Positions 19,143 to 27,498 of a DNA stretch of 64,000 bases are shown here, piece after piece. Position 1 is the first letter of the stretch. Each line of letters starts with the position of its first letter. The stretch is from Marinitoga aeolica (GTDB taxonomy: Bacteria > Thermotogota > Thermotogae > Petrotogales > Petrotogaceae), in NCBI RefSeq assembly GCF_029910535.1, contig NZ_CP069362.1, positions 2,356,001-2,420,000 on the forward strand, written 5' to 3'. Below the pieces are notes generated by a model. That model saw nothing but the letters and a program-made list of their open reading frames with translations, was not told the origin of the DNA and did not search any database. Made by a program: the position numbers and the translations under genes.

Positions 19143-19172
19143 AATTCCTACAGGCTATTTGCCTGCAGGATT
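19143..19172 (-). terminator. Attenuator hairpin between precursor A and exporter genes
   Basis: Arms AATTCCTACAGGC and GCCTGCAGGATT pair with one mismatch and a bulge around a five-base loop. No long T-tract follows, so partial termination or RNA processing is likely, leaving extra copies of the precursor message. Confidence 0.6.
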
Positions 19173-19178
19173 CCTAAT

Positions 19179-19283
19179 TTAAAAAAATACACTTCTTGAT
19201 TTTCCGTTACAAGTTCCACCTTTACATCCCTGAGTTTGGACAACTATTTTTGATACTTTTATAATAGGTTTTTTATATTTCAT
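19179..19283 (-). CDS. RiPP precursor peptide A (34 aa)
   Basis: A 34-residue frame starts at ATG 19283 after AGGTG. Its first half is lysine-rich and hydrophobic, as in a leader (KKPIIKVSKIVV). The second half is a small core with two cysteines, QGCKGGTCNGKSRSVFF. It lies directly between the radical SAM maturase and the exporters on the same strand, the usual place for a substrate. Size, position and cysteines make it the likely target of the maturase; the type of cross-link is unknown. I recall a comparable arrangement in Thermotoga maritima at TM1316. Confidence 0.78.
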   Translation of the reverse strand: MKYKKPIIKVSKIVVQTQGCKGGTCNGKSRSVFF

Positions 19284-19287
19284 TTTT

Positions 19288-20325
19288 TCACCTCCCTTCC
19301 TTTTCGCATAAATATTTAAATACTTCTGCATTTCTTTTATCTAGAGACGAACAACCTAAAAAGGTGTTATCTTCAGAGTAAGCGAACCCTGGACATCTAT
19401 TACAAAAATCTTTTAAATAACAAGTTTTACAATCTTTTAAATCATATTTTGTTAAAGAATATATATATTTGAGTTTGTTAGAGTTATACCAAATATCTTT
19501 TAAATTTTGTTTTTTTAAATCTCCAATTTTATATAAAAAAGAATTACAAGGATATACATTTTTATTAGAATCTATATATATACTATATTTTAAATTAGGG
19601 CAAAGATCGTCTGAATTGTTATTTTTAAAAATTCCCTTTTCTATTTGAATTGGAATATCTTTATAAAACTTTAATAAATCATTAAAATCAAGAGAATTTT
19701 TTTTAGGAGTTTCATCACCATTTGTTTTCGATATAATTATTGGATTTGGTGAATATTTAAATCCATTTTTTATACAAAATTCTTGTAACTCTTTGTATGA
19801 ATCTTTATTTTGTTTCATCAAAGGGGTTTTAATTTCTATATTGATACCTTGTTCTTTCATTTTCATAATATTTGATAATATTCTTTTTAAAGATCCTTTT
19901 ACTCCTGTAATCATATCATTAATTTTTTCATTTAATGAAAAAATAGTTGTAGAAAATTCCGTAATAAATAAATCAGAAAGACTTTTAATTTGTTGATCAT
20001 TAATTATTGTAGCATTACTTAGTAAAGTTACACGAAATCCCATAGCCCTAGCCCTTTTTACAATATCTATTATATCTTTCCTAAGAAAAATTTCTCCACC
20101 AGTTAGAACTAATTCAAAAGTTCCCAGCTTTCTTAATTGCTTAAATAAATGAATAATAAATTCATATTCTAATCCCATGTTATTATGTTCTGGAATATAA
20201 CAATGTAAACATTTCAAATTACATAAATTTAATATTTCAATAGTTGCAATTAATGGAATTCTTTCATTATAAGCTTTTTGGACAATATTTTGATAAGAAA
20301 AAGAATTCTCATCATATATCCTCAA
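19288..20325 (-). CDS. Radical SAM/SPASM peptide maturase A
   Basis: The SAM-cluster motif CNLKCLHC (C35, C39, C42) is followed by LTGGEIFLRKDI, and the C-terminus has SPASM-type cysteines (LCPNLKYS, VYPCNSF, DCKTCYLKDFCNRCPG, LGCSS) for auxiliary clusters. Such enzymes form thioether or carbon-carbon links in precursor peptides. At 345 residues it lacks the N-terminal extension of the other maturases in the window, consistent with a separate PqqD-like partner upstream. The start is apparently TTG 20325, overlapping the upstream stop as GTTTGA, with GAGGTGG before it. Confidence 0.88.
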   Translation of the reverse strand: MRIYDENSFSYQNIVQKAYNERIPLIATIEILNLCNLKCLHCYIPEHNNMGLEYEFIIHLFKQLRKLGTFELVLTGGEIFLRKDIIDIVKRARAMGFRVTLLSNATIINDQQIKSLSDLFITEFSTTIFSLNEKINDMITGVKGSLKRILSNIMKMKEQGINIEIKTPLMKQNKDSYKELQEFCIKNGFKYSPNPIIISKTNGDETPKKNSLDFNDLLKFYKDIPIQIEKGIFKNNNSDDLCPNLKYSIYIDSNKNVYPCNSFLYKIGDLKKQNLKDIWYNSNKLKYIYSLTKYDLKDCKTCYLKDFCNRCPGFAYSEDNTFLGCSSLDKRNAEVFKYLCEKEGR

Positions 20326-20606
20326 ACCACCTCTACAATTTCTTGATTTGCAAGAACTTTAACAAAATCTATAAAATCTTTTTGAATAAATTTATCTGAG
20401 ATAAAATTAAATTTGTTTTTTAAATTTATCAAACTCTTTTTTATAGTTTCACACTTTATCAAATAAATCCAAAATTCATATGCTATATCATCTAATAAAA
20501 ATATATATTCAGTTCTTTCATCTATAACATAAACACAATTATCATAAATTTGCCATGAAATCCATTTACATATTTCAATTTTCTTATTTAGTATAAAATC
20601 GTCCAT
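20322..20606 (-). CDS. PqqD-like RiPP recognition element protein
   Basis: A 94-residue protein with the pattern of PqqD-type recognition domains: a beta hairpin (VYVIDERTEYIFLLDDIAYEFW) followed by helices and ending in VKVLANQEIVEVV. Such domains bind the leader peptide and present it to the radical SAM enzyme encoded next. AGGAGGA precedes ATG 20606; the frame stays open further upstream but without a site. Four-base overlap with the maturase gene indicates translational coupling. The assignment rests on size, pattern and position. Confidence 0.72.
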   Translation of the reverse strand: MDDFILNKKIEICKWISWQIYDNCVYVIDERTEYIFLLDDIAYEFWIYLIKCETIKKSLINLKNKFNFISDKFIQKDFIDFVKVLANQEIVEVV

Positions 20607-20739
20607 TATAATCCTCCTTCTACAAAAATAAAAATTTAGAAAATTAGTCAAAAATAATTAATAATAAAATTTAAGTTTTAAATTCACAAAATTTTAAAAA
20701 TAGATAAGAATATAATTAACTTTTTAGTTTATAAACACA

Positions 20740-20768
20740 TTGTATTACAAAAAATCATATGTTATAAT
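20740..20768 (+). promoter_or_regulatory. Promoter facing the P1 gene from its 3' side
   Basis: TTGTAT, 17 bases, TATAAT. The -35 lies in an odd palindrome TTGTATTACAA. The element is kept in all four modules at the same place. RNA from here would be antisense to P1 and could continue as a leader of the TPR gene. Confidence 0.6.
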
Positions 20769-20800
20769 GTTAATAAAACAATTGAGTCTAGAGATGTTTT

Positions 20801-20932
20801 TTATTCATAAATTTCAGTTTGAATTTGAGGATTTGATGAATTGGTTGATGAATAATCATAATCATCTTCAGCATATAGTATATTTGAGAATAGAAAAAGT
20901 ATAATTAATATTGATACTATAATTTTTTTCAT
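20801..20932 (-). CDS. Small secreted peptide P1 (43 aa), candidate pheromone precursor
   Basis: ATG 20932 follows GGGAGGTG. The product begins with a signal sequence, MKKIIVSILIILFLF then SNILYA, and leaves a polar tail EDDYDYSSTNSSNPQIQTE ending in IYE. No cysteine is present, so it is not a substrate like the RiPP precursors. Three paralogues occur in this window, each at the same position before a RiPP operon and opposite a TPR-like gene. Length, signal and variable C-terminus resemble Phr, PapR and AimP precursors, whose C-terminal residues are released as signals; this role is inferred. Confidence 0.72.
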   Translation of the reverse strand: MKKIIVSILIILFLFSNILYAEDDYDYSSTNSSNPQIQTEIYE

Positions 20933-20957
20933 CCCCATCACCTCCCAATTATTATTT

Positions 20958-20985
20958 ATTTTAGCAATTCTAACATGATTTTCAA
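20958..20985 (-). promoter_or_regulatory. Promoter of P1
   Basis: On the minus strand TTGAAA, 16 bases, TAAAAT, then about 25 bases to the ATG. The same boxes and spacing stand before P2, P3 and P4, with a conserved CATG in the spacer. Confidence 0.7.
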
Positions 20986-21209
20986 CTATTACTATAATGT
21001 TAACAAAGCTTTATTTATCAGGGTTTTGTTTTTACGATAAAATTACATTTATGTTATAAAGTTTTTTGTAACATTATTTGTGAATTGCATAATACATTTT
21101 AATAGTATATTTTATATACTAATTCTTTTTATTTCACAATCTAAAAAATAGCAAGAATTATGATTTTAAATTTTTGTAAATTATGTAACTATTTGGTTGG
21201 TGATAATAT

Positions 21210-22807
21210 ATGAAGATTAATAATATGTTTCTAAAAAAGATTATAGATATAGTCGAGTACGGAAGTTTTTCAAAACCAATTGTGAATTATATTGAAAGTA
21301 ATATTAACGATATTTCATTAAAATATTATATTTCTTTATTAAAATCAAAATGGGAGATGGATTTTTCTTCTGCTATTTACTATGCAAATAACTCTATTTC
21401 AACAACAACAACAACAACAATACTAAAGGAACTTTCAAGATATGAACTTGTGTTGTTGTATTCAAGAATGAATAATTTTGATAAATCAAAAAAAGTTTTC
21501 AATACACTAAAAAATAATATAATCAATATTTCACCGTATGCAAGAAGAATAATTATACCTGGGTTAAAAGCCTTATCAGAGAAATTAAATCAAAATTTTG
21601 AGATTTTAAAATGTTATGGTGATTTATATGAGGAAAGTTATGTTCAAAAAGCAATAATAGAATATTCAAAGGCCAGAAGATTATTGTCTGAAAAAAATAT
21701 GATGAAGCTTATAATAATTTTTTAAAAGGTTTTTCATATGCTAAAAAATTTAATCACCCTTCAATGATGTGTGCAGGTTTAAATTCTGCAACGTGGTGGA
21801 TAAGGAATGAAGATAAGAAAAAAGCTTTAATTATTGCTAATTTACTGGAATATTATATTGGTTATTATTTCGATGATTTTAATTATATATCTAATTGGAT
21901 TGATACTATTATAAGTGTAAAAGAATTAAACAATGATATAAGAGTTTTTGGCCTTTTAGAAATTATACATAACGCTTTAATATTATTTCCGGATTTAAAA
22001 ATACTTATTGAAAATATGCAATGCCCAGATTTTAAAATAGAAGAATATACACTAAATAAAAAATTGAATTATTTTATTTATAAAAAAAGTAAAAAAAGAT
22101 TGAAAGGTAAAACATTAAATGTTGTGGAATTAAAAAGATTTATTCAAAAATATGGTTTAACATATAAGAAAACATATCCATATGAAATAAAAAATGAATT
22201 ATATAAAATACATATAAATAAAACTTTTAAAGAAAACATAATCAAATTTAAAAAGAAAAATAAAATAAAAATACAAGAATTATTTTTTGCAACATATTCA
22301 TCATTAATAGAAAAACCATATTTTACAAAAAGTTGCATTTTAAAATTGGTTTTTGAAGGAGATAAAGATAAAATCATTAAATATTTCTCAAGTTATTATG
22401 AGAAAATGTATTTTTTTAACTTAATGCTATCTGAATTTGAGGTTAAAGAATTTGAAAAAAGGATAATGAATCCTGATGATTTTGAAAAGATAAAACCTGA
22501 TGTATCTCCATTTTTCATATCAAGAAAAAAATTAATATTTAATCTTTTAAAAAATGCGAAAAATTTTAAAGAATTTATTCTTAAATATTTCGAACTCAAC
22601 GAGGAAGAAATAAGAACTTTTGATGTGTTTTTAAGAAATTGTGTTCGTTATGATATAATATGGCCTATTATTCCAAAAGTTGATGGTAATTTAAAATCTT
22701 TCGCTTTAAAATATAATATTACTCAAAAACGCGTTGCTTTAGGATATTATTCTTTTGAAGACAATGAAAGACTTTTTCTTGATTCTATTATTGAGAAGTT
22801 TTTATAA
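21210..22807 (+). pseudogene. TPR-like regulator/receptor gene, copy 1 (frameshifted)
   Basis: The reading frame breaks once: after SKARRLLSEK a run of seven A (21691-21697) shifts into a stop at 21723-21725. One extra A would restore EKKYDEAYNNFLKGF and join the N-terminal 162 residues to the 347-residue open frame that continues to 22807. The intact paralogue at 39120 shows the continuous protein. The N-terminal part is a TPR-like helical repeat (YELVLLYSRMNNFDKSKKVF), with a striking STTTTTTIL. The C-terminal 200 residues are nearly shared by all copies. GGTTGGTGAT precedes ATG 21210. It may be dead, or rescued by slippage on the A run. Confidence 0.75.
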
Positions 22808-22900
22808 TGAAATTAGTGGATACTATATAAATAAATATTTAAGAACTGTAAAAGTTAAAATAGAATAGACCATAAAAATTTTGTGTAAATAGAAAAAATA

Positions 22901-22946
22901 AAAACCCTCTTCTTTGTATAGTAGAATACCAAGAAGGGGGTTTTCG
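22901..22946 (+). terminator. Terminator after TPR copy 1
   Basis: AAAACCCTCTTCTT (22901-22914) pairs with AAGAAGGGGGTTTT (22931-22944) with one G-T wobble. A close relative follows TPR copy 2. Confidence 0.8.
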
Positions 22947-23018
22947 ATCTATTATTGGTATGTTATTTCTGAAATTATCAGGTTTTATATATTTTGTTTT
23001 ATTTACTATACATAATTA

Positions 23019-23170
23019 TCATTTTTTAAAACCCATGAATTCCTTGTTTTCTGGATTTGTTTCTAATAATTTAAATGAAATTATTCCTGTTATCAAATAA
23101 GTAAAGGTAAAATTGATAATATTATATATTCCGAATATATAAACCAAGTATTTATTGGTATAAAAAAAAT
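23019..23170 (-). pseudogene. C-terminal remnant of an ABC-2 type permease
   Basis: The minus strand reads FYTNKYLVYIFGIYNIIN, TYLITGIISFKLLET and NKEFMGFKK before a stop at 23019. This looks like the last membrane helices of a permease, without an upstream start. It follows the truncated ATPase at 23190-23342, so a former ATPase/permease pair at the end of operon B has been deleted in the middle. Confidence 0.55.
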
Positions 23171-23189
23171 TCCTCTAAATGTCCTATTT

Positions 23190-23342
23190 TCATATTGCAA
23201 TTTTTAATAATGTGCTTTTTCCACTTCCGTTTTTACCTATAATTACTGTAAAATCACCCTTATTAATGGAAAAGTTTATATCCTTCAAAACTTCTAAATT
23301 TTTAAAATTTTTCTTTAAATTCTTTCCTTCTATTATCTTCAT
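23190..23342 (-). pseudogene. Truncated ABC transporter ATPase (first 50 residues)
   Basis: ATG 23342 follows CAGGTGAT, and the product begins like an ABC ATPase with Walker [18 protein letters not shown], then stops. Everything after the P-loop is missing. It is the counterpart of the intact ATPase genes of operon C and is probably a relic of a self-immunity or export pump. Confidence 0.75.
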
Positions 23343-23454
23343 ATTATCACCTGATTTTTATATTTATAATATAGTTCTAAAATTTCTTCATACTTCAACT
23401 TTTAATTTTTTAAATCATATTATATAAAATTATTTAAACTATCTTTTGATTAAG

Positions 23455-25404
23455 TTACACATTTTTCATTTTCGCAAAGTTTTTGTAGATTTTACTGTAT
23501 AATTTTTGATTTTTGATTAATTCATTATGTTTTCCTTTTTCAATTATTTTCCCCTTATCTATAACAATAATCTCATCTGCCAATTCTTTTATAACATTTA
23601 TTTTGTGCGATATTATTATTCCACTTTTATTTTCAATATATTTTTTCAATATTTTGAGATTTTTACCTTCAGATATTGCATCAAGACTTGTAAATGGTTC
23701 ATCTATTATAAATGGTCCATTATGTTCTGGCAACAAAAATCTTGCCATACACACTCTATTCTTTTCTCCACCAGATATTTTTTTACCTCTTTGCCCTAAC
23801 TTTCTATTTTCCAATTTTTCAAGTTCCAATTTTAATATTATATTTTCATATTTTTCTTTTATGTAGTAATTCCGTGAAAATAGTACTTCAGCTATAAATG
23901 ATATATTAATTTTATTATTTTTAATTTTTTCTGTTATATCATATAGGATTTTCTCCTTTTCTGTATAACAGTCATTAATATTATATATTTCATATATCAT
24001 TTCTATATATTTGTTGTTTAGTGTTTTAATATTCAATGGCTCTTTCATTTTTTTAATTTCTTCCATAAATTTGAATAATTGATTTTTGTAATTTTTCAAT
24101 TTTTTCCTGTAGTCATTCTCAGATAATCCAATTTTTCCAAGAGTCACATTAAAATTTAAATCTTCATCAAATATTTCCATTTCCTGTGAATAATATTTTA
24201 TACTGGAGTAAATAAAAGGTTTATGTATTTTTCTTACATCAATATTTCCTAATTCCACGTATCCTTTAAGAGGAGATATTTCTCCAAAAATCATTTTTAA
24301 TATTGTACTTTTTCCTTCACCAGATAAACCCACAAGACCTATTTTTTTATTTACTTCCAGATTAAGGTTTTCTATTATCTCTGTATTGGAATATGAAAAT
24401 GAACAATTGTTTATTTTTATTGTATTATTTTGAGGTAAATATAATTTGGGTTTTTTTAAAAGATTATCTTCTATTCTCTTATAAAACATTTCAAATTTAT
24501 TTATATTCGAATATATTTCCTGAATTGAATCGATGGGTTTAAATACAATAGGAAAGTAGGATAATATTGCAATAAATGCTGATAATTCCAACTTCCCTTT
24601 CTGTATTTGAAACATTGCAAATATAAAAAATAACGTCAATACTATATTCTTTATGGCGGATATTGCTGAATTGCCAAATATAGATGCATATGATGCTTTT
24701 TTAAAGTAATTATCTCTTTTTTTAAATAGTTCATATATCTTATTTTCAAGTTTTAATATATTACCATATCCACTTATACTTCTTCTATTTTCAATGAACT
24801 CTAGCATTTTTGGATTTGTTTCAAATACCAATTCTCGTGCTTTTGTAAAGTTATTTATGTGTATTTTATTTGTTATCTTTATTATGGCAAATATTAATAT
24901 ATAGGAAACTATAACTAATGTCGGAAAAATCAATGTCCATTTTGCCGAGATTGTCAACGCAACTAAACTTACCATAACCCCTATAATCATGGAAAAATAA
25001 TTCTTTTTTAACAACATTGATATTTGTTCAGAATTTCCAAAAAGGCCTGTCATATATGCCCCCGGTCCTCTTTGATCGATAATTTTATTATCCTGTCTCG
25101 TTATGGAAGTCAATAGTTCATATTGTATCCGTCCTTTTAAATTTCTAAATAGATTTTCCAATAATAATGATTCTATTACATATATTATAGAAATGGTTAA
25201 TCCTGATATAAGAAAGACAAAAATTAATCCATTTTCAATATTATTATTAATAATCGCATCTATTATATTCTTTTGAAGTAATGGCAATATTATAGTGAGA
25301 ATATTCACTATAATTGAAATTAACATTATAAAAAGCACACTTTTTTTAATTTTTTTCCCAAATCTTGAAGATACAAATTTAAAAACAATTTTTATTTTAC
25401 CCAT
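23455..25404 (-). CDS. ABC exporter (membrane plus ATPase) of RiPP operon B
   Basis: A 649-residue type-1 exporter. The membrane domain covers about residues 20-310. The ATPase domain has Walker A GLSGEGKST, signature KISGGEKNR and Walker B PFIIDEPFTSLD, then a switch histidine in ISHKIN. The stretch between Walker A and the signature is about 80 residues longer than usual and very lysine-rich, an insertion in the helical subdomain. No C39 peptidase domain is present. It follows the operon B maturase by 15 bases and presumably exports peptide B. Confidence 0.86.
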   Translation of the reverse strand: MGKIKIVFKFVSSRFGKKIKKSVLFIMLISIIVNILTIILPLLQKNIIDAIINNNIENGLIFVFLISGLTISIIYVIESLLLENLFRNLKGRIQYELLTSITRQDNKIIDQRGPGAYMTGLFGNSEQISMLLKKNYFSMIIGVMVSLVALTISAKWTLIFPTLVIVSYILIFAIIKITNKIHINNFTKARELVFETNPKMLEFIENRRSISGYGNILKLENKIYELFKKRDNYFKKASYASIFGNSAISAIKNIVLTLFFIFAMFQIQKGKLELSAFIAILSYFPIVFKPIDSIQEIYSNINKFEMFYKRIEDNLLKKPKLYLPQNNTIKINNCSFSYSNTEIIENLNLEVNKKIGLVGLSGEGKSTILKMIFGEISPLKGYVELGNIDVRKIHKPFIYSSIKYYSQEMEIFDEDLNFNVTLGKIGLSENDYRKKLKNYKNQLFKFMEEIKKMKEPLNIKTLNNKYIEMIYEIYNINDCYTEKEKILYDITEKIKNNKINISFIAEVLFSRNYYIKEKYENIILKLELEKLENRKLGQRGKKISGGEKNRVCMARFLLPEHNGPFIIDEPFTSLDAISEGKNLKILKKYIENKSGIIISHKINVIKELADEIIVIDKGKIIEKGKHNELIKNQKLYSKIYKNFAKMKNV

Positions 25405-25419
25405 ATTCAGCTCCTTCCA

Positions 25420-26688
25420 TTAGGAAATACCTAAAATCTTTTTTAGATGTTTTTCTTTTAATTTTGGAATTAATCTTAGAGATAATTCTGTCATTTTTTG
25501 AGAATATATGCACCAATATATATTTTTATCATCAGAGGAACCTGTGAGTTTCAAATCGTTATAACTACATCCATGAGAACATGTATATCTATTCCAACAT
25601 TTTTCACATTTTTTAAAACTAAAATTTAAATTAATTTTTTTTATTCCTGAATTTATATTTCCCATTTTATATTCTATTTCTGATGAATATCTATGACAGG
25701 GGTAAATATCACCTTTTATATCTATAGAATAGGTTGTTTCACCTAAACCACAACTAAATGCGTTTCTAATTTTAGGCATAAAAATTCTTCTAATATGGTC
25801 TGTAAACAATCCGAATGGGAAGTCATCATGAACTTTAATATATTCTACTATATATTCATAAAGATTTTCAAGTTGAGACAATAATTTAGGATAAGTATTT
25901 TTTATATTAGGATTTAAAATATCTGGTGGAACGTTAACTTCTCTAAATCCTAATTTAAGCAAATCATCATATATCTTTACTAAAGATATATCAAAATCAA
26001 AATAGGTACCTCTAGCGTGTACTTTTTTTACTTTACGTAATAAATAATCTAAATTTTTTACTATTAAATCATATGAATTTTTTTGATTTATTAAAGGACG
26101 TTGAAAATTTTGAATATTTCTTCCACCGTCAATACTTACAGCAACACCAAAATTATGCTCATAAAAAAAATCAATTTTTTCTCTACTTAGTAAAGTTCCA
26201 TTTGTAACTATATGAAATTGATAAGATTTTTCTCCTAAATATTTTTTATTAGTATATTCTACAGTATTTATAATTTCCTTAAAGGCTAATAAAGGTTCTC
26301 CACCAAAAAAGATAATATATGCTTCAGCATCTTTAGGAATCATTTCCATAAACTTATCAATAGCTTTATAAGCAATTTCTGATGGCATTATTCCTTTTTC
26401 TTTTCCGTAATCTCCATGATTTGCAAAACAATATATACATTTTGCATTACATATATTGGCTATACATAAAAACAATCCATAACGTTTATTTCTAGTATTT
26501 AAATTTTGATATTCATCAATTTTAGTAATCCTATTTTTGTAAAAATTCAATATATTATTTTTTATTTTTTCATCGACAGAACTTTTCAAAGTTTCATATT
26601 CATTTCTATCTAAATAAAACAATTGTTTATAATTTGGTAAATATAAAAAAAAATCAAACTTATCTCTAAAAACATGATATTGAATCAT
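25420..26688 (-). CDS. Radical SAM/SPASM peptide maturase B
   Basis: A 422-residue enzyme with CNAKCIYC (C80, C84, C87), YIIFFGGEPLLAF and a C-terminal SPASM region (FSCGLGETTYSID, YPCHRYSSE, KKCEKCWNRYTCSHGCSYND). The first 70 residues are an extension that may serve as a built-in leader-binding domain, because no separate PqqD-like gene is present in this operon. The precursor gene lies directly upstream across a hairpin. The enzyme probably installs thioether links on the two cysteines of peptide B; the linkage type is not evident. Confidence 0.88.
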   Translation of the reverse strand: MIQYHVFRDKFDFFLYLPNYKQLFYLDRNEYETLKSSVDEKIKNNILNFYKNRITKIDEYQNLNTRNKRYGLFLCIANICNAKCIYCFANHGDYGKEKGIMPSEIAYKAIDKFMEMIPKDAEAYIIFFGGEPLLAFKEIINTVEYTNKKYLGEKSYQFHIVTNGTLLSREKIDFFYEHNFGVAVSIDGGRNIQNFQRPLINQKNSYDLIVKNLDYLLRKVKKVHARGTYFDFDISLVKIYDDLLKLGFREVNVPPDILNPNIKNTYPKLLSQLENLYEYIVEYIKVHDDFPFGLFTDHIRRIFMPKIRNAFSCGLGETTYSIDIKGDIYPCHRYSSEIEYKMGNINSGIKKINLNFSFKKCEKCWNRYTCSHGCSYNDLKLTGSSDDKNIYWCIYSQKMTELSLRLIPKLKEKHLKKILGIS

Positions 26689-26752
26689 TTATTTAGCTCC
26701 TTTCTTCTAAATAATACATATATATATTAAAGTATTAAAAATACTATCCACA

Positions 26753-26776
26753 AGGGATAGCATAATAGCTATCCCT
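26753..26776 (-). terminator. Attenuator hairpin between precursor B and maturase B
   Basis: AGGGATAGC (26753-26761) pairs with GCTATCCCT (26768-26776). It would let most transcripts stop after the precursor gene, with partial read-through into the maturase gene. Confidence 0.6.
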
Positions 26777-26792
26777 ATTTTTTCCCTACTTT

Positions 26793-26930
26793 TTAAGTTG
26801 TAAATTTTGGCCAGCTATCATCTGAACCACATCCAGCATATTCACAAGATAATATAATTTGTGAATCTTTTACCAAATGTTTTAAATAAGGATTAATTAA
26901 AGGTTGTTTAATTTCAATTTTCTGTTTCAT
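26793..26930 (-). CDS. RiPP precursor peptide B (45 aa)
   Basis: ATG 26930 follows AAAGGAGG. The 45-residue product has a charged leader (KQKIEIKQPLINPYLKH), then a core with two cysteines, LSCEYAGCGSDDSWPKFTT. It is the first gene of the operon B maturase-exporter set. Strong ribosome binding site, position and cysteines support a precursor; there is no similarity to precursor A beyond a basic leader with a KxP element. Confidence 0.78.
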   Translation of the reverse strand: MKQKIEIKQPLINPYLKHLVKDSQIILSCEYAGCGSDDSWPKFTT

Positions 26931-26980
26931 TGAAGTATTCCTCCTTTCTAAATTAAAATTACTCAATAATCTTTAGCACT

Positions 26981-27000
26981 AAAAAAAATCAGCCGGCTGA
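26981..27000 (-). terminator. Weak hairpin with T8 after P2
   Basis: The palindrome TCAGCCGGCTGA (26989-27000) is followed on the minus strand by eight T. It could partly end the P2 transcript before operon B. The stem is only about four base pairs once a loop is allowed. Confidence 0.35.
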
Positions 27001-27028
27001 AAAATTTTAATTTTAGTTTATAAACACA

Positions 27029-27057
27029 TCGTATTACAAAAAATCATATGTTATAAT
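27029..27057 (+). promoter_or_regulatory. Promoter facing the P2 gene from its 3' side
   Basis: TCGTAT, 17 bases, TATAAT. It matches the module 1 element except for one base in the -35 box, which may weaken it. Confidence 0.5.
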
Positions 27058-27089
27058 GTTAATAAAACAATTGAGTCTAGAGATGTTTT

Positions 27090-27221
27090 TTATTCATAAA
27101 TTTCAGTTTGAATTTGAGGATTTGATGAATTGGTTGATGAATAATCATAATCATCTTCAGCATATAGTATATTTGAGAATAGAAAAAGTATAATTAATAT
27201 TGATACTATAATTTTTTTCAT
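27090..27221 (-). CDS. Small secreted peptide P2 (43 aa), identical to P1
   Basis: The coding sequence equals that of P1, so the product has the same signal sequence and the same tail ending QIQTEIYE. It stands before operon B as P1 stands before operon A. Identical peptides would put both operons under one signal if the pheromone model holds. Confidence 0.72.
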   Translation of the reverse strand: MKKIIVSILIILFLFSNILYAEDDYDYSSTNSSNPQIQTEIYE

Positions 27222-27246
27222 CCCCATCACCTCCCAATTATTATTT

Positions 27247-27274
27247 ATTTTAGCAATTCTAACATGATTTTCAA
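27247..27274 (-). promoter_or_regulatory. Promoter of P2
   Basis: Minus-strand TTGAAA, 16 bases, TAAAAT, identical to the P1 promoter. Confidence 0.7.
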
Positions 27275-27498
27275 CTATTACTATAATGTTAACAAAGCTT
27301 TATTTATCAGGGTTTTGTTTTTACGATAAAATTACATTTATGTTATAAAGTTTTTTGTAACATTATTTGTGAATTGCATAATACATTTTAATAGTATATT
27401 TTATATACTAATTCTTTTTATTTCACAATCTAAAAAATAGCAAGAATTATGATTTTAAATTTTTGTAAATTATGTAACTATTTGGTTGGTGATAATAT

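Larger units (their letters stand above)
20722..22393. repeat. Long direct repeat, copy 1 (with 27011-28682)
   Basis: The block is repeated at an offset of 6289 bases, and by eye I found only one difference (T at 20741, C at 27030). It contains the antisense-facing promoter, the P peptide gene and most of the TPR gene, including its frameshift. This implies very recent duplication or gene conversion. Confidence 0.9.

Noticed and set aside
22144-22599. Minus-strand frames repeated within every TPR copy
   Set aside because: They recur only because the DNA beneath is duplicated; no start signals and hydrophobic antisense composition.
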